Positions 1-11,637 of a stretch of DNA of 64,000 bases are shown in pieces (the first letter of the stretch is position 1; each line of letters starts with the position of its first letter). Position numbers and translations under genes: made by a program. This DNA comes from Ciona intestinalis (Eukaryota > Chordata > Ascidiacea > Phlebobranchia > Cionidae), in contig NC_020169.2 in assembly GCF_000224145.3 (NCBI RefSeq), positions 2,472,861 through 2,536,860 of the forward strand, in the 5' to 3' direction. The notes under the pieces were generated by a model, which was given only the letters and a program-made list of their open reading frames with translations, was not told the DNA's origin and ran no database searches.

Positions 1-453
1 CCGATTTGATATTTATGGAACTTTTTGAACTTTGGTTTTATTGTGGAGCACTTTTTTGCGACTCAATTGCAAAAAAGTAGCGCGCAGCGGCGTAATGACG
101 CTTGCTGCTGAAATTTAATTCGATGGATTATTTGCAGTAATGTCGCCGGTTCAGTTACCTGGTGTCTCATTGTGTATGCCTTCTTTTATTGGGTAATATC
201 AATGAAACGGCATCTGCAAGAGGCTTTCCAGCAGTTCCTGTCTTCGGTTAATGTGTTCTCAGAGCACCTTGTTACTATATATATCCCTCACACTACTTTA
301 TTGGAGTTTCATTGAGCCTTCAGCACTATAGTAGTACCGAGCTTGCTGAAATGTCGTCTTGGGGCGGTATTTCAGCTGTGTAATTCTCTTCACTTCTACA
401 CACACCACATGAAACCAACCAACCTCGTTTTCCTTCATTGGACGATCTATTAG

Positions 454-1322
454 GTGGAGGAAGAGGTCGCGGACGTGGAAACCCCAGGCAATCCTACACA
501 AGAGGAAAAATGCCAGCCGACAGGTGGGAGCATGACATGTACAAGAACGGGAAGCCCGGAAGGGGGCGTGCACGTGGTGCAGGGACCATGGAAACAAGGT
601 ATTAATATGTATATATATCTAAAAACTCGCATTTCATATTAAAAAATCACTTTTTTTACCTTAATGATTTATTTATGTATATTTTGTTTTTAACAGATCA
701 ACTGGAGGAATTGGAAAACTGCTGGTGACGAATCTTGATTTTGCCGTGTCTGATAGCGATATCACCGAATTGTTCTCGGAATTCGGTGCTCTGCGCAAAT
801 CAGCTGTTCATTATGATCGGTCGGGCAGGTCACTAGGGTCGGCAGATGTCCATTTTGAAAGAAGGAGTGATGCAGCAAGGGTATACTTGTGTGGTCAACT
901 GCACAGAGATCTATAACACCTTAACCACAATACTAACTGGTTGTTTGCATTCCAGGCACTGAAGCAATACAATGATGTACCACTTGATGGGCGAGTCATG
1001 CAAATTAGATTTGTCGATGGAAATTCTCCTTCTAATGACATGAATGGCCGTATTGGTCAAAGGAAACCAGCACCCAGTGGTGGTGGTGGCGGCGGAAGAG
1101 GCCGTGGTGGACAACGTATGTTTACAGTTTAGCAGCCTCGCATTTAACCAATGCTGTTTGATTTAATAAAGTAAAATATACTGTTTTTCAGCTAAAAGAG
1201 GAGGTTTCAGAGGCAGAGGCCGCGGGCGTGGTGGTGGACGTGGCCGAGAGCCAAAAAAAGAGGTTTCGGCTGAAGAACTTGACAAACAACTTGATGACTA
1301 CATTTCTAAGATGGAGGAATGA
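454..1322 (+). CDS. ALYREF: ALYREF/THOC4 mRNA export adaptor, 5' end unresolved
   Basis: Aly/REF links the TREX complex (UAP56/THO) on spliced mRNA to the NXF1 export receptor in the nucleus. Readable exons are 454-598, 697-880, 956-1115 and 1192-1322, joined in phase with GT/AG borders. The product runs from an RGG-rich N-terminal stretch into one RRM (KLLVTNLDF as RNP2-like strand, then [12 protein letters not shown] as the RNP1-side strand), a second RGG stretch, and a C-terminal UAP56-binding motif ending [10 protein letters not shown] before the stop at 1320-1322. This order matches the family. The start codon was not found. The same frame upstream of 454 reads PSLDDLL, which resembles the family's N-terminal UAP56-binding motif, but an in-frame stop lies at 381-383 and no in-frame ATG follows it. 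Either the first exon lies elsewhere or the sequence has a small error. Family call is firm; the 5' boundary is not. Confidence 0.9.
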
Positions 1323-1718
1323 ATGTTTTAACTTGTGCTTCACAATGATAACATTCTAACAGCCACTGGTCGCTGAAATCAGCTTTGTAAAGTGCATTTT
1401 CAATAATCGACGAATTTGGATCAAATTCCCATTTTATCCACTTGATTTTTTGTCTCGCTTGAGTTACGATATAATTCGTACTTTTAGCTTTCGTGGAAGA
1501 ACTAGTTCACTAACCAGCTTGTTGTTCGTTTTATATTTCACTTCGTAAATACATGCTTTTATTTAGAAAACGTGTCCATTTTGGTGTAGTGGGTTATCGG
1601 CTGTAGTGTAAATCACTTTCTTTTCGCACGAATAGTTGTAGAACATCCACCACACATACTAATAAGTCATTCCAAAAAGATTTTGTAGTTGGAAATGATG
1701 ATAGAGCTATTAACAAAC

Positions 1719-1817
1719 TGGCAATAAAAATGAAACAGGAAAATGTTATTGAAGTTACCAGTCTGATTTATTAACGAGCTAGCAATAAAAATCAAACAGA
1801 AAAACGTTACGAAGTAG
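1719..1817. repeat. imperfect tandem duplication
   Basis: Two copies of a roughly 38-bp segment containing GCAATAAAAAT, at 1719-1757 and 1780-1817, lie downstream of ALYREF. Both carry AATAAA, so either could serve as a distal poly(A) signal. The rest of 1323-1985 shows no other gene or feature that I recognise. Confidence 0.6.
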
Positions 1818-1985
1818 TGTAATAGATTTAAAGCGCGTATCATGGATTGCACCAACATTAAAAAGCATGTATATTATGAAAGCCACCATCAAGCATGTTG
1901 CTCAGAGCTATGTGGTAGATCAGTGTAAGTTTTCCTCCTACAAAGTTTAATAAATAGTTCCGTTACTTATTTATTCTTGACAATG

Positions 1986-2100
1986 AATGCTTTATCCTTG
2001 TGTGGTGGTCAGCAAAACTAACACCGGTGTTTTGTTTCATACACCTCATGTTAGCTTATGAGTTACCACATTGTTGGTAATTAATGGAATACAATTTAGA
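1986..2100 (-). mobile_element. SINE tail fragment running into a gap
   Basis: The segment matches, in reverse orientation, the 3' tail of the composite SINE seen complete at 47880-48195. Shared blocks are TTATCCTTG, TGTTTCATACACCTCATG and AGCTTATGAGTTACCA. It runs into the N gap, so its other end is not visible. Confidence 0.7.
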
Positions 2101-2600
2101 NNNNNNNNNNNNNNNNNNNNNNNNNNNNNNNNNNNNNNNNNNNNNNNNNNNNNNNNNNNNNNNNNNNNNNNNNNNNNNNNNNNNNNNNNNNNNNNNNNNN
2201 NNNNNNNNNNNNNNNNNNNNNNNNNNNNNNNNNNNNNNNNNNNNNNNNNNNNNNNNNNNNNNNNNNNNNNNNNNNNNNNNNNNNNNNNNNNNNNNNNNNN
2301 NNNNNNNNNNNNNNNNNNNNNNNNNNNNNNNNNNNNNNNNNNNNNNNNNNNNNNNNNNNNNNNNNNNNNNNNNNNNNNNNNNNNNNNNNNNNNNNNNNNN
2401 NNNNNNNNNNNNNNNNNNNNNNNNNNNNNNNNNNNNNNNNNNNNNNNNNNNNNNNNNNNNNNNNNNNNNNNNNNNNNNNNNNNNNNNNNNNNNNNNNNNN
2501 NNNNNNNNNNNNNNNNNNNNNNNNNNNNNNNNNNNNNNNNNNNNNNNNNNNNNNNNNNNNNNNNNNNNNNNNNNNNNNNNNNNNNNNNNNNNNNNNNNNN
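2101..2600. other. assembly gap, 500 N
   Basis: Exactly 500 N, which suggests a gap of nominal size. The last coding exon of the SLC37A gene is expected here. Confidence 0.99.
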
Positions 2601-2634
2601 AAATAGAACATAAACATTGAAAATATTATCATAC

Positions 2635-5600
2635 CAGCATAGCTGCAAAGTTTGAAGCAATAAGCATGTAGAATACATTGGTCCATCCTGTTTTTGATAT
2701 CATGCCAGCTAGATACGGTCCTATGGCAGCACCTGTGGTCAAGTATGCACCAATTAGAATTACCAGTTTAGACCTGCTGTTGTGTGCAGCTAATACCATT
2801 ACATTTTTCATGGAATGTAGTAGTTTAATTTAGGTAAATAGATCTTATTGATAATTTTGTAGTCCCAATACACTCTTATACAAATTGTGCAATGTTTTTT
2901 AAACTTGGTAACAAAAGTTACAAAAGTTAAATCTTATTGCTTACTTTTTAATGAATATTTTATAGTACCAATACACTTATGTTTCATGTACAAAATGCCC
3001 ATTGTTATTTTTAAAACTTTGGTAACAAAAGTTAAATTGCGCAATTTGTACAGGAGTATATTGGAACTACAAAATTGACTTTAAAAGCTGAGACTTACCT
3101 ATAGATCCTGTTCCATCTATAATAGCTGTTACAGTTGACAGAGCTTTCGCATTTCCTTTTAAAACTGTACAGAAACAAAAAAAGGTGAGACAAAAGAGTA
3201 AAAAAGTGTTCAAATCATGCATACTACAATTTTGGGGGTAACTGTTTAATCAACCATGCGTTTACTGTGATTTTAACCAACGATCAATTATTTGCTAGTA
3301 ACAGTATTTGTTCTAAGGAATCTACCTATCAAATTTCAACTTGAGCAAATGTAGTTAAAAGAAAAAAAGACGAATATAAGAAATAGGCATGTAGTGTAAT
3401 ACACAGCTAAAAAAAGTAAACTACTAGCACTGGATGTTATTGCACAAAAAGGGCCAAATAAAATAATAAGTGTTAGGTACCTTCATGAGTGCCCAATTCA
3501 GCAGACACAGCTGTGGTTATTAATGCATATGGTCCATTAACAAATGCACCAGTAACTAGAAGTAAGGTGATGCTGACAGCGGTGCTTACTGATCCGTACA
3601 CATTGAAGAGATACATCTGAATAACATGTTTGTGTTACAAGGCAAGCAAACATAGTGAGTTTATGCAAATAATACTTTGATACCGTACATGTGATAAGTA
3701 CATAAGCAATGGAAAAAAGGAGGGGTACAAATGGTTGTATGACAATAAATTTTAAGAAAGAATAGCTGGTTACACTTTTACATAATAATAAACAATACAT
3801 TTGAACACTTCAGTTCAGTAGAGATATGGAATTTGTGGTAAACAATCTGTTTGTTTCTGTAAGTGTAAAGTCCTACAGTGTGTCATGACATAGAACCTGA
3901 GATTTATGCCAGAGTTGGCCCAATAGCTGATATGGGTCTACTTATCCAATATTTCATATCCCAGGCATGCTACAATATGACTATATAGACTAGAAATATG
4001 AAAACAGTCACCATTCAGTTATCCCAATATGTGATAATGGATTTATCTAATATTTCATGTTCCATGACATGTCAAAATATATATATGAAAACAGCCACCA
4101 CTGACACTACACATACCATCAGTGCTCCAATGAGCAACATAGCACTGCATGTTGAGGCACAGGCACCAGTGTAATCTGATAAAAGGCCAGCAACAATCCC
4201 TCCAAATATTCCTCCAATATCAAACAATGTACTCATAAGTCCTGACATTGTTGGTGAAAGTGTGCCTGGTGGAAAAGGGATAAGAATGAGGGAATGTATG
4301 GATGAGCTATGAGAGTTAAACAGAGTAACTTTCTTAGTCAACTCAAAGTAAAAATACAACCAATTTAGGGGAGAAGGAAACTATGGCGCTCTTGTTAGGT
4401 TTTAATTTCAATTTTGAGAGTTAGTCAAGTGTCACTGCGTTACAACAATAAACTGTAGGTTTCGTTATTGTAAAGTTAAATAAGTTATATAAAAATCCAC
4501 CTTTTGTCAATATTACTCACTTGTGTTTTTTATATAAAATGGAAGCCAGTACAAGAATGTATAGCTGACAAGTTTGGCAAACAAAAGACAGAATGAAAAT
4601 TCAACCACACCCTGTAATTCAATAAGTAAAGTTAGCCACATATGATATAGTTCATGTACATGGTAAAAAATTAGGTGCTAGAAAATAAAGAAATCCATTA
4701 ATAAATAGGCTTACTGGTATTTTTAAAGCACCAAAGAAACCAATTGGTTTCTGTTCTGATTCCAATTCCTTTTCTTCATTTTCATCAGTTGAATTGTAAC
4801 TGATTGGTTCAGCACTGTTTATCAGATCATTCTCTGTGATCAGATTTTCATTGTCCTGTGGTTGAAATCACGTTACAATTTACTTGCATTACTAGTATTA
4901 CTACCGTCACTGTTTATAAACTGTCATCGGGCTGCATAACTTAGTATAGGGTAGTACTATAATTACTTCTTATCAAGTTTACATGACATTATTATTCAGA
5001 TAGTGCTTACAAGACAGATTTAAAAGTTAAGGTACACAACTACTAAATGACAATTTCCATACCAATTAGCGAACATTATTAAAGATGGTGAAGTTAACGC
5101 AATGGTCTATAAGAATTACCTCATAAAACAATACAAAAGACAGTACACCACGAACATCTGCTTACTTAAGCAAAATTATATGTAACTTCCTGTTTGTTCT
5201 TACAACCAGTTTCTATTAGAGCTATGGTGCTATCATGTACATACCTCACACTTGGGAAGGCACTGATATTTTATATCTTCCTTATCTCCAGGTACAAAGT
5301 TCATATCATCTGGATCTGTGAACAGAGAATGTTTGATATATATATATAAATATATCTCACACTCAATTTTAATGAAAATTAAAGTGTATACACATCAGCC
5401 AAAGAACATTTGTGTAAATTACTGCGACACTGCCAACTGGTATTTTATGTGAGTGGGAAAAAATATTTTTCTATATACAATATACAACATACAAATTAAC
5501 ATGAACAGAAAAACATATAACATGCAATACATAGATGTCAGAGTGAGTAGTCAGACAGTATTGCATTACAGGAATGAATGTTATCTTACGATCAATAAGA

Positions 5601-7617
5601 GTAAAGAAGCAGATGACTCCCATTGTTCCAATGATTATTCCTGGGACAATAAATGACAATCCCCACGAGTAACCCACAAATACAGAAGCTAACACTGATC
5701 CCAATATATTTCCAAATGAGGTATGAGAGTTCCATATACCCATGATGAGGCCTCTCCTGAGAGATTTGGTTGGATTTATTGGTTGATTACAGTAATGAAG
5801 TTTAGCATGCAACCAAAATAAATCAAAAATCAAATCAAGTAGTCTATATAAAAACTAAAAGATCTTTACTGATTGATATTAATTGTAAAAATGTACCTAA
5901 ACTTTTAAAAGACTACAATTAAATGCAGAATACCAATAAACAATAAAATATGGATCAGACTAGTGGTATATTTTGTTTGTACAAACACCTGATGGTGCAA
6001 CAAAGTTTGGAAGAGTGTTTGTTAATCAATACAGCATACCTTTGTTTGCCAAACCAGTTACCTACACAAGTTACAACTCCTGGCCAACCACTTGTTTGTG
6101 CAAGTCCATTAAGTACCTGAGGCAAAGTCAATATATGTTGAATAGTATGAACAGTATTTAGAATTGTCATGTCAAGGTAAGAAACCCATACTAACCTGAG
6201 CCATTAAGTAGAATGCGAGAGAATGAATGCCTAAGAAATATCCCATACCAAACATAGAGGTAAAAATTCCGCACAGTATCATACCACATGATAGAAAGTA
6301 ACGAATTGAAACACGTTCGGCTATCATTCCACTGTTGGAGTAAAAGTATATTACAGGATATTCTGCATATATATATGTATATATATAAAACTTTTTATTT
6401 CAACCTTAAATTAAATGTAGTCTTTTAAAAGTATTTAAAAGGGAATTTTGCTTATAAATATATTAAATATATATCCACTTTAAATTATACGTAGTCATTA
6501 TTATACCTGAAAAACATTCCGATCGCATAAGGTACTAAGAAAGCAGAATCCAAGTCGCCAAACAATCCCTGGTAATTGGACTTATCTGAAATCGTGTAAA
6601 ACAAACGCTAATAGTTGGTGCAAAATAAAAATTTACCAGTTTCCCTGTTTAAAAAAATACAAAACAACTTACATTTGAAACAAATCCAGGACTATTGGTT
6701 TAATTTTAAATTTTTTCTGAAAATTTGGTTAGAAAACAATTGGCCACATTTGGTTAATGACCCATTTTGCCCCATCCAATCACAATATATATATATCCAA
6801 TTTTTTACAATAAAAAAATCATAAAAAATGTTACTATGGACTTAACTTTTGTATCAAATGCACATTAATCAATTATTTTTTAAGTCATATAAAACTTACC
6901 AAAAGGTGGAAAGTCACACCATGTACCATTCTTAGTATGATTCTTAGGAGGTGTGGCTCCAGGCCACCAATGAGTGGAGTTGAATGGGATTTTGCTACAA
7001 TTTTGATGTAATTCGGCCTACAAAGATAAAATAAATATGGTGTAACTTGGCGTTTTTTTTATTGTGTTTTTTTTATGTAATTTGGCTTAACCAAAAAACT
7101 CTGGAATACAACTAATTATTTAATTTTGCAACGTGCATGTAAATTTGTAAAAGTTTTAATATAAAGCAATTATACAGGCCTATATTGTTTCATTGTAGTA
7201 AATACAGTAATATATATGTTTAAATTTATGTATGCAGTATGTCCAAATTTAATTTTATTAACTTAAATATGGGAACTCACCTTAACAACACTGATTGGTT
7301 TACGACTCAAATGATACGACATGTAGCAAAAGAATGTGAGAATAAGCATGAAATATTGGTACCTTTAATACAAGACATATAGAAATTTATGGTTAGCCAT
7401 GTTTGTAGTATATATATATATATAATTTTTTTTAATATTTGTATACATACACGGAAAACTTCCGCCAAGGTAAGTAAAAAAAAAGAGTATTTTTGCATTA
7501 AAATGGGTTAACACTAGCAAAAAAAGCATTTCAAAATTACCTGACATGACGATGTGGCGTGTGATTACAACATACACTTGAATCAACAACACGAATAAGA
7601 AGGGGTACCTTTGCCAT
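2635..7617 (-). CDS. SLC37A2: SLC37A1/2-type glucose-6-phosphate:phosphate antiporter, 3' end in gap
   Basis: Major-facilitator transporter of the SLC37 family; vertebrate SLC37A1/A2 exchange glucose-6-phosphate for phosphate in the ER membrane. Fourteen exons on the minus strand: 7617-7541, 7362-7281, 7017-6900, 6585-6507, 6331-6196, 6116-6040, 5756-5590, 5315-5245, 4855-4715, 4611-4521, 4265-4117, 3616-3481, 3164-3099, 2732-2635. They join in phase to 496 residues. Diagnostic blocks are YHLSRKPISVVK, TSGWPGVVTCVGNWFGK, MGIWNSHTSFGNILGS, LSTLFDIGG-like STLFDIGGIFGG, NGPYALITTAVSAELGTH, KGNAKALSTVTAIIDGTGSI and ISKTGWTNVFYML. These favour the A1/A2 clade over A3. Exon 9 encodes the acidic, variable cytoplasmic loop. 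Vertebrate relatives are about 500-530 residues, so only some 20 residues and the stop are missing, presumably in gap 2101-2600. The start ATG at 7617 is the first in frame. The exact paralogue is inferred. Confidence 0.9.
2862..3036. repeat. tandem duplication in SLC37A intron
   Basis: Two diverged copies (about 2862-2937 and 2964-3036) share CCAATACAC, a block close to TTTTTAAAACTTGGTAAC, and AAAAGTTAAAT. They lie between the last two readable SLC37A exons. Confidence 0.6.
3856..4000 (+). repeat. dispersed repeat with GTTGGCCCA tail
   Basis: Contains GTCCTACAG and GATTTATGCCAGAGTTGGCCCA, which recur at 32728-32800 and 61295-61400 and in related form at several other sites. It is probably a SINE tail variant; see 61290-61490, where it is joined to SINE core sequence. 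Confidence 0.55.
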
Positions 7618-9989
7618 GTTTTGCTATTAACGGTTAAATAAAACACTATTTTAAAATGAAAGTTTAAAGTGCTACATCAACAAAACTTTCTTGTCAAACT
7701 GCACTGTTGTTAAATTTTCGTTCACCAGTCGAGCGTAACGTTTCCATAGAAATAAAACTAAAGCACCGGTAAATAGAAACGTAATAAAATTTCATTCTTT
7801 TTAGCGAAGTCCCGTTTTTTGGGTAAATTGTCAACACGTAAACGTCGTAAAGCGTACTGTGTTAAACTTCAGACGGTGATAAGAAATGTTGCAATATTAG
7901 GGTAAAAGAAGCCGAAATCGCTAAGCGAGGTGTCTCACATAATGCTCTAAGGAAGTTGCGTGATTATAGTCCGTTTATAAACATGTTTATATACTCGGGG
8001 CTGGATGTTTCTGCTATTTCCGTTCTTTGTACAAAACTTTTTTTGTTTTTGTTCGAATTTGTATGCGCGTATACGAGTATGTTTATTAACATTCACGTAT
8101 ATATGTAACTTACGTGGGCAATGTATTGCCGCGATTTCGGCAAGGATATTGAGCAGAAAGCAAACGCGCATTTATAATAATAATAACTCCCACAACAAGT
8201 CAATTTGTCCGTTTAATCTTTTCAAGGTTATGCGCAGTATCGTTTTTTTCGTATGTTAGATAAGCGTAGCGTACTACGTTTCTTAACAATATCGAATATT
8301 GCACCATCAGCGGTTTTAAAATAAGGAAACGGGTTTGTAGGCATTGCTCCTGCGCTACAGCGTACCGGCTGTAGTACAAAAGAGATAGCGGAAGGCGTTA
8401 AAAAAAGAAACACTACGGTGTAGCAGCCGCTAAGAGCATAGAAGAAACAAGGCAGAGCACTAGCGATTGCCGCAATATGTTTTGACTACGAACAAACATG
8501 GTAAGGCAAAGGGTAATTCGACGTATATTAGAACAGGAGTGGCAATTAAAACGCTTAAAATTTTTAAAATTTAAAGGTTATTGGTAAAATATATTTAATA
8601 TACAATAGTAAATCATTTTTCATTAATGATAAATTAGTACCCCGACTGTGGTTTAAAACCAAAGACTTTACGTCAATCTACCCTTTGCATTTCCAGTTCT
8701 CGCGGCACTACGTCATTCATGAATGAGCTGGTTACAGCCAATAGGATTGTCCTACTCTGCTCGAATGAGAAGTTTAGGCCAATAAGAGAGCTTTTACTAT
8801 TTCATTGAAAGGCAGCTCGCTCTCATTCATCGCATAGTTGTGTAAGATTTTTAAGAACTCGAAAGGGCTTGCCAGTCGGATTGAGCACGATCAGTAATAG
8901 GAACAGAGTAGTTTGCAGGCCAGTTTACGCACTGTATTGCAGCATTATAAATATTGTATGTAGTTTGTAATCAGTCATTTCATACTGTGTCAGTCAACTT
9001 TTCAATTTTTTGACAGTTAAATATTTTCTCAGTTCTCAGTTAAAAAGAGTTTTAAATTTTCGACTACAAATTTTACGTGTAAACTGAACACTAGCATTTT
9101 GATTAGTAGGGAAAACAACATTATTCAGTTGACTTATTTATTTGCACTGGAATAAATAAGTAATATAAACACATGTAAATAGAATAGCATATCTTATAAT
9201 GACATAGTTTAAACTATAATTGATAGTATTGTTAAAACAGTATAGATTTTTTCATTGCATTTACAATTGACATATTTCGACAATTATATTGCTGTAGAAT
9301 TTGGAATAGTAATGATTTTTTATTTCTGCTAGAAAAAATCAAGTCAAATTTCATGATCAATTTAACGGAAAGCTGAAATAATTTAGTATATTTGTCAATT
9401 ATCTTAATTTTGATTGTTATTGTTTAAGTGCAGTGATTGTTAATGTGTTTTGTTCCTTTTTCTTGCCTGATATTCATAGTTATTATATGTGTTTATTGAA
9501 CAATAAAAGTTATAGGACAAGTTATTTTAATCTATTGTAATTTTTGTAAAGTGAACTAATGGATTAAAAGTAGCATTTATATTAATATATATATATATAT
9601 TTAATTTTATTCTGAGGTTCTTAATGTTAACAGTAACAAAACATTTAAATTCAATTGTCAGTGTGATTGTGAGAAAAATGATGGAATTTAGAAATATATA
9701 GGTTAGAGCTTATGTCGTTTAAACTTTTCTAGTAAATATGTGGTAATAGTTTATTTACTAATTTTATGGAATTTTCTATATTCAGTTTTTGAACATTTTT
9801 TTATTACCCATAGTAGGCCATTAATACAGTTTGTCCTATATGGATTGATTTTGTTCTGCATTGCTAGTTTTGTAAGTTGAGTTGGTTCCATAGTGCAATA
9901 ACAGCCCCTTCCTCCTCCATCCCCTTCCTTTCTTTGCAAAGTATTTGTCCCAGCATTTCACTGAATCAATGCAATCAATGACTTGCACA
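7618..9989. other. intergenic, AT-rich, no gene recognised
   Basis: Sequence upstream of the SLC37A start. ORFs on both strands are short, lack splice-supported continuation and resemble no family. A promoter-like cluster lies at about 8655-8800. AATAAA at about 9501 could end an unknown transcript, but nothing coding is visible. Confidence 0.6.
8655..8800 (+). promoter_or_regulatory. promoter-like cluster of CCAAT and CRE-type sites
   Basis: Within 150 bp there are TTACGTCAAT, CTACGTCATTCATGAATGAG (half-CRE beside a palindromic TCATTCATGAATGA), GCCAATAGG and GCCAATAAG. CCAAT boxes plus CREB/ATF half-sites are typical of a polymerase II promoter. No coding exon follows, so the transcript it would serve is unknown; a distant 5' exon of CIC or a non-coding RNA are both possible. 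Confidence 0.4.
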
Positions 9990-10349
9990 TTGCAGCTTGC
10001 TGTATTGCGGGGCGGCAATAGAAACGTTTACAACAAACTTAACGTTTGTGCCAATTTGCAACTCAATTCCCTGTTGGCTATGAGCCAGCAAGTCTGCGCA
10101 GGTCTTTCGCCCTGATTAACAGGAAATAGAGCGGGGAAGATTAAACAAATAAGTTGCGTTTCTTACGGTAAACAACAATAGTTTTTGTAACTCATCACAG
10201 GTGATTATCCAGAGGGTATTATCACTCCGAAAATGTCGCACAGAACTGTAGTCGCGTCATGGCTGGGAGGCCAGACACCGTTTCGCCGACTACTACGTGT
10301 CCGGGCATGCTCATGCTTGCGCACTGCGTACTCTTTGTGCCTCCACGGT

Positions 10350-10355
10350 CACGTG
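10350..10355. promoter_or_regulatory. CACGTG E-box
   Basis: Palindromic E-box in GGTCACGTGAGC, a bHLH-ZIP (MITF/TFE/USF/Myc) type core. It is one of four in 4 kb. Confidence 0.4.
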
Positions 10356-10829
10356 AGCGCATATCCGCAATCGTTTTACTGCAGTTATTGCAACCAGTTT
10401 GTTTGCAGTCGTTCTTTCGACGCTGCGAACCCACTGCGGTTTTACAAGTGAATGACTCATGCAATTACGTGCTACTAATTATGCAAACACTCCAATCGTT
10501 ACATACGTATAGCAACAATGTCTGTCCTTTTAAATTAAACAGTGTGAATATAAGATTTGTATCGATTAATACAAACATCTTTAACAACAATTTTGTTTTT
10601 TCCACCACGTTTTTTTTTACCGCTCACGTTGAAGTTTTGTTATTTTTTACAAAATTAGCATTTGGGAAGAAATTGATCTCCGTACCGAGGAAAAACAAGT
10701 CCTGTTGCCACAGTGGATTGCGTCAACAATGCCCCTTAGGCCCGCCACATTCCATCGTCGCACATGACTTTAACCGCGTTCTCTCCTGGGCTCATATTGA
10801 CTTGCTGTATTGGCTCTCCGAAAATTGGC

Positions 10830-10848
10830 TGACGTCAACGTGAATGGA
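10830..10848 (+). promoter_or_regulatory. full CRE next to a capicua-type octamer
   Basis: TGACGTCA at 10830-10837 is followed three bases later by TGAATGGA at 10841-10848. The latter fits the T(G/C)AATG(A/G)A consensus of the capicua HMG box/C1 module. Autoregulation of the downstream CIC gene is possible but unproven. Confidence 0.35.
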
Positions 10849-11455
10849 GCGAGGTCGCCGGGCGAACAAAGCCAGTCAGCACTACAAGGGATCTGAGTGC
10901 TTTTACCAAGAGTTTAGCTTTAATTTTCACCATTTTGACACGATTCAGCAACGCTTGGTTAAACAGGTTTGTTTGGCAAACACGTACGTAGTTTTTACCA
11001 TCCGGTCCAGCAATTTCATTCATGCGCCGTTAATTGCGCATAATCTTGGATTAAGCATTTAATCGCCTTAGAGCGTATTAACTCTATGCTCGTAAAAAAA
11101 CATATGATGTAACGGCCAACACTTGTCAGTGCTTAATAATTTGCATGGACAGCATTTACTAGATCACATACATTATCTTAGTTCATTTGTGACAACTCTA
11201 TTTACACTGTCTTTGTGCAAATTTGAAGTTCTGCGTTGGCGTTAGGCGTAGCCGGGACCTTATATCACACGCGTGTTCAATTAAACTGCTCCACAGCGAT
11301 ATATTGCGTAGTACACATAGTTCAAAGATCATAGTGGGAAAGATCTCATGTTTGCTGTGCGGTCCCGTCCGCTATGATCAGCAGTTTTCCGAGCTGTGTA
11401 GCTAAGCAATTGCCTCATTTTACCCTATATTGTGGTTCGTGACGTAGACACACAT

Positions 11456-11467
11456 TGACGTCACGTG
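11456..11467. promoter_or_regulatory. overlapping CRE and E-box
   Basis: TGACGTCACGTG fuses a complete CRE (11456-11463) with a complete CACGTG E-box (11462-11467) that share two bases. Confidence 0.45.
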
Positions 11468-11637
11468 AGTACGATATGTATTTGTACCAGTAACGCAATT
11501 CTCCCATTTAGTGTTATGTTTAACATTTGCTTTATTGCCTATGTCGGTCATTCTGTTATAACAGTCGCGTTTCGAATTACGTAGAACGAAAGCCAAAGCT
11601 TCAGTAGATCAACAGTCAATATTTGATTCCTCGTAAC

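Noticed and set aside
298-642. ORFs opposite or out of frame with ALYREF exon 1
   Set aside because: They are shadows of the RGG-coding exon and its flanks.
10259-10843. 194-codon plus-strand ORF in the CpG-rich region
   Set aside because: It is the longest unassigned ORF, but it has no recognisable domain, mixed low-complexity and hydrophobic segments with no pattern, no poly(A) signal close by, and similar-sized chance ORFs surround it on both strands.
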